In this document: piece after piece, positions 54,147 through 63,568 of the stretch
Layout: every line of letters starts with the position of its first letter
Numbering within the stretch: position 1 is the first letter of the stretch
Source of the DNA: Clostridioides sp.
GTDB taxonomy: Bacteria; Bacillota; Clostridia; Peptostreptococcales; Peptostreptococcaceae
DNA length: 64,000 nucleotides
Direction: 5' to 3'
Assembly: GCA_031261505.1 (NCBI GenBank)
Contig: JAISJN010000004.1
Location: 62,001-126,000 of the forward strand
Translations under genes and position numbers: made by a program
The notes under the pieces: generated by a model
The model's database searches: none
What the model was told of the DNA's origin: nothing
What the model saw: only the letters and a program-made list of their open reading frames with translations

Positions 54147-56651
54147 ATGGCAACTCAAAAGAAAGCACAGGATAAGAATAAGAACAATAAAAAGAAGAAA
54201 AAGAAGGGCAAGAGCAAAATCGTCTTCAACTCAGAATATCATAATCTGATTACGATATTTTTGGGTATTTTTCTATTATATAGTTTAAACTCTAGCACTG
54301 ATGGACTACTTCCTTCTGTGATGCAATCTGTGTTTAAAGGCTTGTTTGGAGCGCTGTCTGCAGCTATTCCATTCCTGCTCATACTTACGGGAATCCTTGG
54401 ATTTTTCGATGGAAACGAGTACATAAACAGGTTTAGGAAGACTAAGCTATACTACGTGGCGATTTTATTTATATTCATGTTCTATGGACTTATGAATATA
54501 AATAGACTTCCGGTCGACAGCCCACTTAAGGGTACGATGGTGAGTGATGTAATGGATATGGGGGTAAAGGGGACAGGATGTGGTCTTATATCGACAACTA
54601 TAGCGTTTTATATGAATAAAATATTCGGAGCGTTTGGATCTTGGTTGATAGCATTATTTGCCTTATTACTTTCAGTACTGTTTATGTTTAAAATATCTAT
54701 CAAGGATATGTTAGACAAGATAAAAATTGTCTCAAACGACCCTAAGGCTGGAAAGAAGTCATTTAAAGATATGGTTTCTGGGATGAAGGAATCAGCGGTG
54801 GATATAATGACTGATGAAGTAGACGACACAACTGTGGACAAGACTGGTATTTTCAAGAAGTTCTTAAACAAGAGAAAAAGCGATAAAGAGGATATACTAT
54901 CAAAGAATGATGAGGAAGAACTTCTGGTAGACGACCAGGATGACAAGACTATTAAGATAGTAGGATTTAACAAATCAGAAGATGAATACCTTGAAATCTT
55001 GGAGGGTACTTCAACCATGCCAGAACTAGAAGTCTTAAAAGAACTTCAAAAGGCAGGAAATAAGGGAGAAGAGAGCAACGACTTCGGTAGAGGAAACGCG
55101 GCATCTTCATTTGCCCAGGATATGAATCCAGGATTTATGCCAGGGGTAACTCAGAAAAATGCAATGGGTAATACAAGCGGAGGATTGGATTCGACACAGA
55201 TTGTCGATTTAACTCCAAAGGCAGACTACAGCGAGTATAAAAAACCTAGCGTAGACCTACTCAATAAGGCAAGCAAGAAAGTGGATGAAAACGGAAGAAA
55301 GAAAGTAATCAAAAATGCAGCTCTCTTAGAAAAAACTTTAGGAGACTTCGGAGTTGAGGCAAAGGTAAACCAGGTGACAGTTGGACCGACTATCACTAGA
55401 TACGAGATACAACCTAGCCCTGGAGTAAAGGTAAGCAAGATAGTAAACCTAACAGATGACCTAGCTCTAAGCCTAGCTGCGAAGAGCATAAGGATAGAAG
55501 CTCCAATACCTGGAAAGAGTGCTATAGGAATAGAAGTTCCAAATGAAGAAGCTCAGATGGTAACAGCGAGAGAAATACTAGAAAGCGACGAATTCAAAAA
55601 CTTCAAATCGCCTCTAGCTATGGGACTTGGAAAAGATGTCTCAGGAAATATAATAATTGGAGATATAGGAACTATGCCTCATCTTCTTATCGCAGGATCT
55701 ACAGGATCGGGTAAGAGTGTGTGTGTAAATACATTGATAAGTAGCATACTGTACAAAGCTAATCCAGATGAGGTAAAACTAGTACTGATCGACCCTAAGG
55801 TCGTGGAACTTGCAAACTACAATGGGATACCACATCTGTTGATACCAGTTGTAACAGACCCTAAGAAGGCAGCAAACGCACTAAACTGGGCTGTTATGGA
55901 GATGAATAGAAGGTATAAACTATTTGCAGAAAACCAAGTGAAGGATATTTCTCACTATAATGAGAAGGCAAACGAAAAGAAACTAGAGTTATTGCCTAAG
56001 ATAGTAATAATAATAGACGAGTTAGCCGACTTGATGATGGCCAGTGCGAACGATGTAGAAGACTATATCTGCAGACTTGCCCAGATGGCTCGTGCTGCTG
56101 GTATGCATCTTATAGTAGCAACTCAGAGACCGTCAGTAGACGTCATAACTGGTGTAATCAAGGCCAACATACCGTCTAGAATAGCATTTGCGGTTTCATC
56201 TCAGACGGATTCTAGAACCATACTAGACATGGGTGGAGCAGAGAAACTCCTAGGAAAGGGAGATATGTTATTCTACCCATTAGGAGCAGCAAAACCACTT
56301 AGAATTCAGGGCGCATTCATATCTGAGAGCGAGTCCGAAAGGGTAATAGATTTTGTGAAAGACCAGGTTGGAGACGAAGTGCATTATGAAGACGATATAG
56401 TAGAAAGTATATCTAAGGTTGATATGAAAAAAACAGAGGATGCAGATGAGTTCTTAGCTCAGGCTATTGAACTTGTTATAGACAGCGGTCAAGCGTCAGC
56501 ATCAATGCTACAAAGAAGGTTTAAGATAGGATTTAACAGAGCGGCAAGGCTTATTGATTCTATGGAAGAAAGAGGGATAATAGGGCCTAGCGAAGGTAGT
56601 AAACCTAGAAAGGTACTTATTGGAAAAGAAGATTTAGAGGGTGAAAATTAG
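54147..56651 (+). CDS. ftsK: DNA translocase FtsK/SpoIIIE
   Basis: 834 residues from ATG 54147 (GGGGAGTGATAGAA upstream). Pumps chromosome DNA through the division septum. N-terminal Lys-rich tail, four membrane helices (about 30-190), charged linker (190-400), then the motor: [20 protein letters not shown], Walker [15 protein letters not shown], Walker [14 protein letters not shown], and the C-terminal gamma winged helix ([22 protein letters not shown]) that reads KOPS/SRS. Shorter than many FtsK because the linker is short. The selU start follows the stop directly. Confidence 0.96.
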   Translation: MATQKKAQDKNKNNKKKKKKGKSKIVFNSEYHNLITIFLGIFLLYSLNSSTDGLLPSVMQSVFKGLFGALSAAIPFLLILTGILGFFDGNEYINRFRKTKLYYVAILFIFMFYGLMNINRLPVDSPLKGTMVSDVMDMGVKGTGCGLISTTIAFYMNKIFGAFGSWLIALFALLLSVLFMFKISIKDMLDKIKIVSNDPKAGKKSFKDMVSGMKESAVDIMTDEVDDTTVDKTGIFKKFLNKRKSDKEDILSKNDEEELLVDDQDDKTIKIVGFNKSEDEYLEILEGTSTMPELEVLKELQKAGNKGEESNDFGRGNAASSFAQDMNPGFMPGVTQKNAMGNTSGGLDSTQIVDLTPKADYSEYKKPSVDLLNKASKKVDENGRKKVIKNAALLEKTLGDFGVEAKVNQVTVGPTITRYEIQPSPGVKVSKIVNLTDDLALSLAAKSIRIEAPIPGKSAIGIEVPNEEAQMVTAREILESDEFKNFKSPLAMGLGKDVSGNIIIGDIGTMPHLLIAGSTGSGKSVCVNTLISSILYKANPDEVKLVLIDPKVVELANYNGIPHLLIPVVTDPKKAANALNWAVMEMNRRYKLFAENQVKDISHYNEKANEKKLELLPKIVIIIDELADLMMASANDVEDYICRLAQMARAAGMHLIVATQRPSVDVITGVIKANIPSRIAFAVSSQTDSRTILDMGGAEKLLGKGDMLFYPLGAAKPLRIQGAFISESESERVIDFVKDQVGDEVHYEDDIVESISKVDMKKTEDADEFLAQAIELVIDSGQASASMLQRRFKIGFNRAARLIDSMEERGIIGPSEGSKPRKVLIGKEDLEGEN

Positions 56652-57728
56652 TTGGTAGTAGAAATAGAGAAGGCATTGCAGCTAGAAAATTCGATTCTAG
56701 TAGATGTTAGGACAGAAAAAGAGTATAACGAGGATCATATTAAAAATGCTATTAATTTACCTTTGTTTCATACAGATGAGCATAAGGATATAGGGACAAT
56801 ATACAAGATGGTCGGACAGAAAGAGGCAATTGAAAAAGGATTTGATTACGTATCGCCCAAACTCAAGGAGATGTACCTTGAGTTTGGGAGGCTTGCCTCA
56901 GAATACGACAATATTATAATCTACTGTGCCAGGGGTGGAATGAGAAGTGGAAGCTTGGTAAACTTGATATCATCTATAGGTATAAATGCATATCAATTGA
57001 AGGGCGGATACAAGTCGTATAGAAACTATGTGCTCGATTATCTAAAGACCGCCATGGAGGATAAGAAATTTGTCTCAGTACACGGTCTTACAGGTGCTGG
57101 TAAGACGGATCTTTTGATAGACTTAGAAAAAAGAGGAATAGACGTCGTCGACCTAGAAGGTATAGCGAAGAACAGTGGCTCTATCTTCGGCGTAATCGCA
57201 TTTGACGAGTTACCACCTACTCAGAAGCATTTTGAGACACAGTTGTTCAACAAGATATATTTCTCAAAAGAAAGATATATATTTATTGAGAGCGAGAGTA
57301 GACAGGTCGGAAGGTGCAATATACCTAAGGAAATTTTCATAGCTATGACAGATGAAAGTTTGCATATACTCCTCGAGACGAGTGTGTCGGCTAGGGTTGA
57401 GAGACTCTGTAGGGATTATATATATTCAAAAAACGAAGAAAATATGGATGCTCTAAAAGAGTGCATAGTTAGATTTAGAAAGAGACTTAGCAACAAAGTA
57501 GTAGATGAATACCTAGAACTTTTAGACAATAGGAAATACGAAGAACTCGTCGAGAGATATTTAGTCGAATACTACGATCCTCTGTACGAGTATTCAATAG
57601 ATAAATACGAGTACGACTTGGTGGCAGACTTAGAAGACGGAGTCACAGCTATAGATTCTGTGATCGATTACTACAGGGAATGCACTAGAGTAGATTGGAG
57701 AGATGTCAGGAATGAATTTACCAAATAA
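56652..57728 (+). CDS. selU: tRNA 2-selenouridine synthase
   Basis: 358 residues (mnmH/ybbB). Replaces sulfur of 2-thiouridine at tRNA wobble position 34 with selenium from selenophosphate, through a geranylated intermediate. N-terminal rhodanese domain with catalytic C92 in IIYCARGGMRSGSLV; P-loop HGLTGAGKTDLLID (about 144-157); then HRNGS-like family region with DELPPTQKHFETQL and FIESESRQVG. Starts at TTG 56652, right after the ftsK stop, and overlaps pgsA by 26 bases. Shows that the cell makes selenophosphate; selD is not in this window. Confidence 0.93.
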   Translation: MVVEIEKALQLENSILVDVRTEKEYNEDHIKNAINLPLFHTDEHKDIGTIYKMVGQKEAIEKGFDYVSPKLKEMYLEFGRLASEYDNIIIYCARGGMRSGSLVNLISSIGINAYQLKGGYKSYRNYVLDYLKTAMEDKKFVSVHGLTGAGKTDLLIDLEKRGIDVVDLEGIAKNSGSIFGVIAFDELPPTQKHFETQLFNKIYFSKERYIFIESESRQVGRCNIPKEIFIAMTDESLHILLETSVSARVERLCRDYIYSKNEENMDALKECIVRFRKRLSNKVVDEYLELLDNRKYEELVERYLVEYYDPLYEYSIDKYEYDLVADLEDGVTAIDSVIDYYRECTRVDWRDVRNEFTK

Positions 57729-58254
57729 ATTGACTATGTTTAGGATAATCCTAATACCGGTGTTGGTTTTATTATTTATGTTCGATATAAGCAATAGATA
57801 CGCGCTTGCCTGTATAGTGTTTATAATAGCGTCTATCACAGATGCCCTAGACGGTTATATAGCAAGAAGGGATAATCTGGTCACAGACTTTGGAAAGTTT
57901 ATGGATCCACTTGCGGACAAGCTCCTCGTGATTTCAGTTTTGATATGCATGATAGAGGTAGGTCTAGTGCAGGGATGGATGGTCATAATAATAGTGGCGA
58001 GAGAACTTACAGTTAGTATCTTGAGGGCAATCGCAGCGGCAGACGGAAAGGTGATAGCCGCTGGGGGAAGTGGAAAGATAAAGACCGCAACCCAGATGAT
58101 TTCGATTATAGTCCTTTTAATCGGTGCTCAGATAGGTAGCGCTATGATGTTGAAAGCTGGATTTATACTAATACTTATATCAACCTTACTTACCTTGTAT
58201 TCAGGGTGGGAATATCTTTACAAGAACAAATCCCTATTTATGGAGAGTAAGTAA
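57703..58254 (+). CDS. pgsA: CDP-diacylglycerol-glycerol-3-phosphate 3-phosphatidyltransferase
   Basis: 183 residues with four to six membrane helices. Makes phosphatidylglycerol phosphate. CDP-alcohol motif D-G-x2-A-R-x8-G-x3-D-x3-D seen as ALDGYIARRDNL...DFGKFMDPLADK. NLPNKLTMFRIILIPV is the standard start. ATG 57703 or 57712. The gene before recA/rny in Bacillus order. A family A fragment begins three bases after its stop. Confidence 0.95.
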   Translation: MSGMNLPNKLTMFRIILIPVLVLLFMFDISNRYALACIVFIIASITDALDGYIARRDNLVTDFGKFMDPLADKLLVISVLICMIEVGLVQGWMVIIIVARELTVSILRAIAAADGKVIAAGGSGKIKTATQMISIIVLLIGAQIGSAMMLKAGFILILISTLLTLYSGWEYLYKNKSLFMESK

Positions 58255-58272
58255 TAACTTGAGAAAGTGAAT
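58251..58272 (+). repeat. Family A 5' box fragment
   Basis: TAATAACTTGAGAAAGTG right at the end of pgsA; nothing further of the element remains. Confidence 0.5.
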
Positions 58273-58293
58273 AAAAAATATTAAATAAAAACA

Positions 58294-58380
58294 ATTCGCC
58301 AAGATATGTTTAAATAATTTCGAAATCGTCAATAATCTCGTTGGGATAGTAGAAAATAGATACATATTTTGGCGAGTTTT
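58294..58380 (+). terminator. Long-loop hairpin between pgsA and recA
   Basis: TTCGCCAAGATATGT pairs with ACATATTTTGGCGA, followed by GTTTTGCTTT. The loop of about 55 bases is weakly structured. Likely the end of the ftsK-pgsA transcript. Confidence 0.65.
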
Positions 58381-58383
58381 GCT

Positions 58384-58412
58384 TTGACTAGGGGTAGTAA
58401 CTAGTATATAAT
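58384..58412 (+). promoter_or_regulatory. Strong promoter for recA
   Basis: TTGACT, 17 bases, TATAAT. I see no GAAC-N4-GTTC type LexA box in 58255-58480. Confidence 0.8.
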
Positions 58413-58480
58413 AAATACTGTCAGTAAACGAAAGAATGTATAATTCTGTATATATAAAATACGGAGAGTGGGAGGATAAA

Positions 58481-59650
58481 ATGGCTAGTGATAAAGGTAA
58501 AAAAGATAGAGATAAAGTAACAGAGCCTATAACAGATGAAGTCGAAAAGTTAAAAGCCTTAGACAAGGCTATGAGCGATATACAAAAATCATATGGTAAG
58601 GGATCGATAATGAGACTAGGTGAAAATGCATCTATGGAAATAGATGTTATATCTACTGGTTGCGTCGGACTTGATATGGCAATAGGTGTAGGTGGACTTC
58701 CAAGAGGAAGAATAGCTGAAATATACGGACCAGAGTCTTCAGGTAAGACAACAGTTGCTCTACACTGTGTAGCTGAAGCACAAAAAATCGGTGGGATAGC
58801 GGCGTTTATAGATGCAGAACACGCTCTAGACCCAGTTTATGCAAAGGCTCTAGGAGTAGATGTAGACAATCTTATAATATCTCAACCGGATAACGGAGAG
58901 CAGGCTCTTGAAATAGCAGAGGCACTTATAAGAAGTGGTGCTATAGACATAATAGTAATCGACTCAGTTGCCGCCCTAGTACCAAAGGCAGAAATAGAAG
59001 GCGAAATGGGAGATTCTCAAATAGGTCTTCAAGCTAGACTTATGTCGAAGGCACTTAGAAAACTTACTGGTTCGATCAAAAGATTTGAATGCGTCGCAAT
59101 ATTCATCAACCAGCTTAGAGAAAAAGTTGGGGTAATGTTTGGAAACCCAGAGACTACTACAGGTGGTCGTGCACTTAAGTTCTACTCTACAGTTAGACTT
59201 GAGGTCAGAAGATCTGATGCAATCAAACAGGGTGATAGAATATTAGGTAACAGGACAAAGATAAAAGTAGTTAAAAATAAAGTCGCTCCACCTTTCAAAC
59301 AAATTGAAGTAGATATACTATATGGAGAAGGTATATCTAGAATAGGCGACCTAGTAGATGTTGCAACAGACATAGATATAATCAACAAATCTGGATCTTG
59401 GTTTAGCTACAAGGATTCAAAAATTGGTCAAGGTAGAGAAAAGGTAAAACAATTCTTACTAGACAATAAGGAAATAATGGACGATATAGAAGCTCAGGTC
59501 AGAGAGTACTACAACAAGGACAAGGTAGTTGAAGAAGAACTTAAGGTAGATGGCAAGGACGACCAGGTAGACGAAAAAGATACAGAAGATGAATTAGACG
59601 ATTTAGATTTATTGGCTTTAGATATCGAATCGTTAAAAGAAGAATTATAG
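58481..59650 (+). CDS. recA: Recombinase RecA
   Basis: 389 residues from ATG 58481 (GGGAGGAT upstream; an earlier in-frame ATG at 58436 would add 15 unlike residues and lies too close to the promoter). Walker [34 protein letters not shown], Walker [11 protein letters not shown], loop 2 [20 protein letters not shown]. Long acidic C-terminal tail (Asp/Glu-rich, about 345-389), longer than in many Firmicutes. Confidence 0.98.
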   Translation: MASDKGKKDRDKVTEPITDEVEKLKALDKAMSDIQKSYGKGSIMRLGENASMEIDVISTGCVGLDMAIGVGGLPRGRIAEIYGPESSGKTTVALHCVAEAQKIGGIAAFIDAEHALDPVYAKALGVDVDNLIISQPDNGEQALEIAEALIRSGAIDIIVIDSVAALVPKAEIEGEMGDSQIGLQARLMSKALRKLTGSIKRFECVAIFINQLREKVGVMFGNPETTTGGRALKFYSTVRLEVRRSDAIKQGDRILGNRTKIKVVKNKVAPPFKQIEVDILYGEGISRIGDLVDVATDIDIINKSGSWFSYKDSKIGQGREKVKQFLLDNKEIMDDIEAQVREYYNKDKVVEEELKVDGKDDQVDEKDTEDELDDLDLLALDIESLKEEL

Positions 59651-59720
59651 ACAAGGACGAGTAAAAACACGTCTTAAATTTTTAGATAATACATTACAGT
59701 GACAAAAAAGGAAAGTATTT

Positions 59721-59771
59721 AAAGACAAATTATCTGTAAAAATTTCAGATAATTTGTCTTTTTTTGTTTTT
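59721..59771 (+). terminator. Terminator after recA
   Basis: AAAGACAAATTATCTG - TAAAAATTT - CAGATAATTTGTCTTT is a perfect 16-bp stem, then TTTTTGTTTTT. Confidence 0.93.
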
Positions 59772-59965
59772 AGAATTAATTTTTATCCATTCGAGCATCT
59801 ACTTATCCCGTATTACCTTGACATGAGGATTAAAAGAATATAAAATTAAAAGGGGTAAAGTTATAAATTTATTTAATTACAAATTTCAACTATTAAGTAT
59901 AATTTAAAAAATAAAACGATATTAATTTAACAACTTGAGAAAAGGAGGTGGATGTCATAGCAGCA
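59772..59965 (+). promoter_or_regulatory. rny upstream region
   Basis: AT-rich and gene-free. TATAAT at 59898-59903 is the only clear -10; no good -35. ACAACTTGAGAAA (59930-59942) resembles the family A box and runs into AAAGGAGGTG, the ribosome site of rny. Confidence 0.4.
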
Positions 59966-61492
59966 ATGATATTAATTGGAATAGTATGTGCGATCATAGG
60001 ACTAGGATTAGGATATCTAGTGAGGAAAAACATATCTGAAGGAAAACTTGGACAAGCTGAAAACTTAGCCAAAGAAATAATAGATAAGGCACATAGGGAC
60101 TCTGAAACAGTTCAAAAAGAAAAGTTACTCGAAGCAAAAGAAGAGATCCATAAATGGAGATCAGAGGCTGAAAGAGAAAACAAAGAAAGAAGAAATGACG
60201 TTCAGAAGTACGAAAAAAGAGTTATACAAAAGGAAGAGGTACTAGACAAGAAGATACAAGGTCTTGAAAATAAGGAAGCTACTCTTTCTGATAAGATTAA
60301 ATTTGCAGATGAAAAAGAAAAAGAAATTGAAGAAATAAAGGTTCAACAATTGACTAAACTTGAGTCTATATCTGGAATAACAACAGATAAGGCGAAGGAG
60401 ATCATCTTGGGTAACGCTGAGAGAGACGTCAGAAGAGAAATGTCTTTAATGATAAAAGACGTGGAAACTCACGCCAAAGAGGATGCAGACAAGAAGGCTA
60501 GAGAGATAATCGGCTATGCTATACAAAAATGTGCAGCAGACCACGTGGCTGAGACTACAGTAACGGTTGTCAACCTTCCAAATGATGAAATGAAGGGAAG
60601 AATAATCGGTAGAGAAGGTAGAAATATCAGAACTCTCGAAACGCTTACAGGCATCGACCTTATAATAGACGACACTCCAGAAGCGGTAATACTATCTGGA
60701 TTCGACCCTATTAGAAGAGAAATCGCAAGGATTGCTCTAGAAAAACTCATAGCTGATGGTAGAATACATCCAGCTAGAATAGAAGAAATGGTTGAGAAAG
60801 CTAAAAAAGAAGTAGACAATACAATAAAAGACTACGGTGAGCAAGCTGCGTTTGAAACAGGTGTTCACGGACTTCACCCTGAAATTATTAGACTTCTAGG
60901 AAGACTTAACTACAGGACAAGCTATGGACAAAACGTCTTGAAACATTCTATAGAAGTAGCTCATTTAGCTGGAACAATGGCAGCGGAAATAGGAGCTGAC
61001 ATAAGACTTGCAAAGAGGTCAGGATTGCTTCACGATATAGGTAAGGCAGTAGACCATGAAGTTGAGGGTACACATGTAGAAATCGGTATGGACATACTTA
61101 GACGCTACAAAGAATCTAAGGAAGTTATACACGCAATGAGTACTCACCACGGAGACTACGAGCCTGAATCAGTTGAGGCAGTGCTTGTAACAGCAGCTGA
61201 TGCGATATCCGCAGCTAGACCAGGTGCAAGAAGAGAGACTCTAGAAGCATATATCAAGAGACTCGAAAAACTTGAAGAAATAGCAAACTCATACGAAGGT
61301 ATTGAAAAATCTTACGCAATTCAAGCTGGTAGAGAAATAAGAATAGTAGTAAAACCAGAGGATATAAGCGATGAAGAGATGCATTTAGTAGCCAGGGATA
61401 TGACCAAGAAAATAGAAAGAGAACTTGAATACCCAGGTCAGATAAAAGTAAGTATGATCAGAGAGACAAGGGCTATAGAGTACGCTAAATAA
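59966..61492 (+). CDS. rny: Ribonuclease Y
   Basis: About 508 residues. Membrane-bound endoribonuclease that starts mRNA decay. N-terminal membrane helix ([19 protein letters not shown]), coiled coil (about 25-190, Glu/Lys-rich), KH domain ([15 protein letters not shown]), HD domain ([17 protein letters not shown]). Start unclear: AAAGGAGGTG (59941-59950) overlaps GTG 59948, the next in-frame ATG is 59966 (17 bases after GGAGG), and ATA 59957 is best spaced. The membrane helix is intact in all cases. Confidence 0.95.
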   Translation: MILIGIVCAIIGLGLGYLVRKNISEGKLGQAENLAKEIIDKAHRDSETVQKEKLLEAKEEIHKWRSEAERENKERRNDVQKYEKRVIQKEEVLDKKIQGLENKEATLSDKIKFADEKEKEIEEIKVQQLTKLESISGITTDKAKEIILGNAERDVRREMSLMIKDVETHAKEDADKKAREIIGYAIQKCAADHVAETTVTVVNLPNDEMKGRIIGREGRNIRTLETLTGIDLIIDDTPEAVILSGFDPIRREIARIALEKLIADGRIHPARIEEMVEKAKKEVDNTIKDYGEQAAFETGVHGLHPEIIRLLGRLNYRTSYGQNVLKHSIEVAHLAGTMAAEIGADIRLAKRSGLLHDIGKAVDHEVEGTHVEIGMDILRRYKESKEVIHAMSTHHGDYEPESVEAVLVTAADAISAARPGARRETLEAYIKRLEKLEEIANSYEGIEKSYAIQAGREIRIVVKPEDISDEEMHLVARDMTKKIERELEYPGQIKVSMIRETRAIEYAK

Positions 61493-61504
61493 ATTAACAA
61501 GATA

Positions 61505-61583
61505 GAGATGACACATGTCTACAGAGCTGTCCACACTGTTTAATACAGAGCCGAGGTTCACAATAGGATGTGTCATCTTTTTT
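61505..61583 (+). terminator. Terminator after rny
   Basis: GATGACACAT pairs with ATGTGTCATC, then six T. The loop of about 52 bases has an inner CTGT/ACAG pair. Confidence 0.85.
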
Positions 61584-61662
61584 ATACAATATTGAAATTT
61601 AAATGTTATAATTAATATAGTAGTGTGTTTGTAATACTTATGTAATTCAAGGGGGAATTGAA

Positions 61663-63441
61663 ATGACTCAATATGTAGACATAAAATCGCAATTAGATGC
61701 TTTAAAACTCAAAGATATTGAAGGGATCTTCTATGAGAAAATGGATGAAGAGTCCAGGATCATACCCAAGGTTACACCTTTTAGCGGTGTAAATACAGAT
61801 TTACTGTATGTCAAAGGAGAACAGATTTTATTTGTAAAATTTGTGGATACGACAGAAGAATTATTTTCGATTCTCGAAGAAGAACTACTTGAGATAATGA
61901 ATGAGGAATACGATTTTTTAAAGAATAATATGAGGATACGATATAGCGGCGTAAATTATAATTATGTATTCATTATGCCTTACGTACAGATCACAGACTG
62001 CTTTGGATTCGATGAATTTGTGGATAAGAGAGTACTCGACAAGGATAAATTCGACCAGATACTGTCTGGTGAAAGGTCGCTTGATGAATTCCTATCAGAG
62101 GAGAACGACGAGATTCAGCTAAACTTATTTATAATGGATATATGTTCCGAATACTATGTCGTAAACGGAGATATACATCTAAACGATAAATTTAAAAGAA
62201 TCTCATTCTACGACGACCATTTTGAGTATACAACTACAATTTTGGAAGAATCGCAGATAAGGGACGTAGTTTCGATAAATTACGGGGATACCTTGGTACG
62301 CGGAGGCAGTGGCACGGGAAAGACTACGATTATGACGGCTAGGGCGATAAAACTGGCAAAGGTATATCCTCAACATCAGTTTTTAATATTCACTCACAGC
62401 AAACAATCGTGCAACGAGATAAAAGAACAGCTCGATATACTGTATAAAGGCAGTAATTTAGAAGTGCATACATTTGGTTCGTTTATCTTCAAACTGGCAA
62501 AGAAATACAGTCTGATATTAGACTATACAATGCTGAAGAAAGATTACGACAAGACATTCAAAAACCTAGTAAAACAAGCTGACAATATAATAAAGAACAA
62601 GAGTATATTCAAAGGTATCTTTGTAGATGAAGCAGAAGGATTTGCGGAAGATGATCTAGAGTTTATACATAAATTTCTATACAAGGCAAAACATATATTT
62701 GAAATCTATTCGTGTAGTGCTCTAAATATAAGCAACAACCTTCACATATTTAAAGAGCCATTCCAGAGTATAAATTTTGACTACAAGATGAGTCTAGATG
62801 TAAACTATAGGCAGTCAAAAGAAATTTGCGGATATATAAATAGGTTTGGAAAGAATTCAAATAAATTTGTAAGGGATAGGGCGAGTAAACTAGACCACGA
62901 TATATTTGACGAGATGACCTGTGTAAAGGGATCAATAAGCAATGTGGATATAATTAAGGTGAGCGACCTAGACGACCAGATAAACTCTGTTATTTGGGAA
63001 ATAGAGCATCTTACGAGCAATAGGGGATTAAAGTACGACGATATCTGCATATTATTCCCATACAACAAAAAGAAGATGAAAAATGGAAGTGTATTATATT
63101 TCCAATACATGCTAAAAAAAGCATGTGAGTCGGCAAATATTCCGTATATGTACGCCGATGAAGATTTGACAAACCTAAGCAAGAAGATAGGGGTAACTCT
63201 TTCAAATATATACGCAATTAAATCTCTAGAGTACAAGGCGGTAATCCTGTGTGAAATCGAGATGCTGTACAACCAGAAGGCTGGAGATATGAAAGTGGAA
63301 TACCAGGTCAACGATTTTGTTGGAGATCTAAATAAGATTTACCTCGCTATAAGCAGGGCAAAGGAGTACTTGAAGATAATCACTACATTTGATGAGAGTG
63401 CAAGCGACCTTGTGAAATTGATAGTAGACAGCTGCGAATAA
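61663..63441 (+). CDS. Divergent SF1 (UvrD/Rep-like) helicase with unassigned N-terminus
   Basis: 592 residues. Residues 1-205 have no family I know (acidic, alpha/beta-like). Then VRGGSGTGKTTIMTARAI (Walker A, near 212), LIFTHSKQSCNEI (motif Ia), FKGIFVDEAEGF (Walker B, near 325), VNYRQSKEIC (motif IV-like) and YLAISRAKEYLKI (motif VI, near 560). It is short for UvrD (over 700) and lacks large 1B/2B inserts, closer to small SF1 proteins with a nuclease- or partner-like front. ATG 61663 after GGGGGAA. Alone between two terminators. DNA or RNA substrate unknown. Confidence 0.75.
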   Translation: MTQYVDIKSQLDALKLKDIEGIFYEKMDEESRIIPKVTPFSGVNTDLLYVKGEQILFVKFVDTTEELFSILEEELLEIMNEEYDFLKNNMRIRYSGVNYNYVFIMPYVQITDCFGFDEFVDKRVLDKDKFDQILSGERSLDEFLSEENDEIQLNLFIMDICSEYYVVNGDIHLNDKFKRISFYDDHFEYTTTILEESQIRDVVSINYGDTLVRGGSGTGKTTIMTARAIKLAKVYPQHQFLIFTHSKQSCNEIKEQLDILYKGSNLEVHTFGSFIFKLAKKYSLILDYTMLKKDYDKTFKNLVKQADNIIKNKSIFKGIFVDEAEGFAEDDLEFIHKFLYKAKHIFEIYSCSALNISNNLHIFKEPFQSINFDYKMSLDVNYRQSKEICGYINRFGKNSNKFVRDRASKLDHDIFDEMTCVKGSISNVDIIKVSDLDDQINSVIWEIEHLTSNRGLKYDDICILFPYNKKKMKNGSVLYFQYMLKKACESANIPYMYADEDLTNLSKKIGVTLSNIYAIKSLEYKAVILCEIEMLYNQKAGDMKVEYQVNDFVGDLNKIYLAISRAKEYLKIITTFDESASDLVKLIVDSCE

Positions 63442-63444
63442 TGG

Positions 63445-63525
63445 CTTAATAAATAGTGAGTAAGCTAGTAGATAAGTAAGTGAGCAGATAAGTAAGTTAG
63501 TTAGTGAGTAGACGTGTAAGTGAAT
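63445..63525 (+). repeat. Low-complexity AGTAAGT-type run
   Basis: Repeats of AGTGAGTAAG, AGATAAGTAAGT and GTTAGTTAGTGAGTAG between the helicase stop and the terminator. Resembles the run behind modC in style. No coding sense. Confidence 0.55.
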
Positions 63526-63530
63526 AATTG

Positions 63531-63568
63531 AAAAAAGTCCCAACCTATTTAGGTGGGGACTTTTTTTT
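63531..63568 (+). terminator. Bidirectional terminator between helicase and uppP
   Basis: AAAAAAGTCCCAACCTATTTAGGTGGGGACTTTTTTTT (a stem of about 13 bp, T or A runs on both sides). It serves both convergent genes. Confidence 0.92.
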
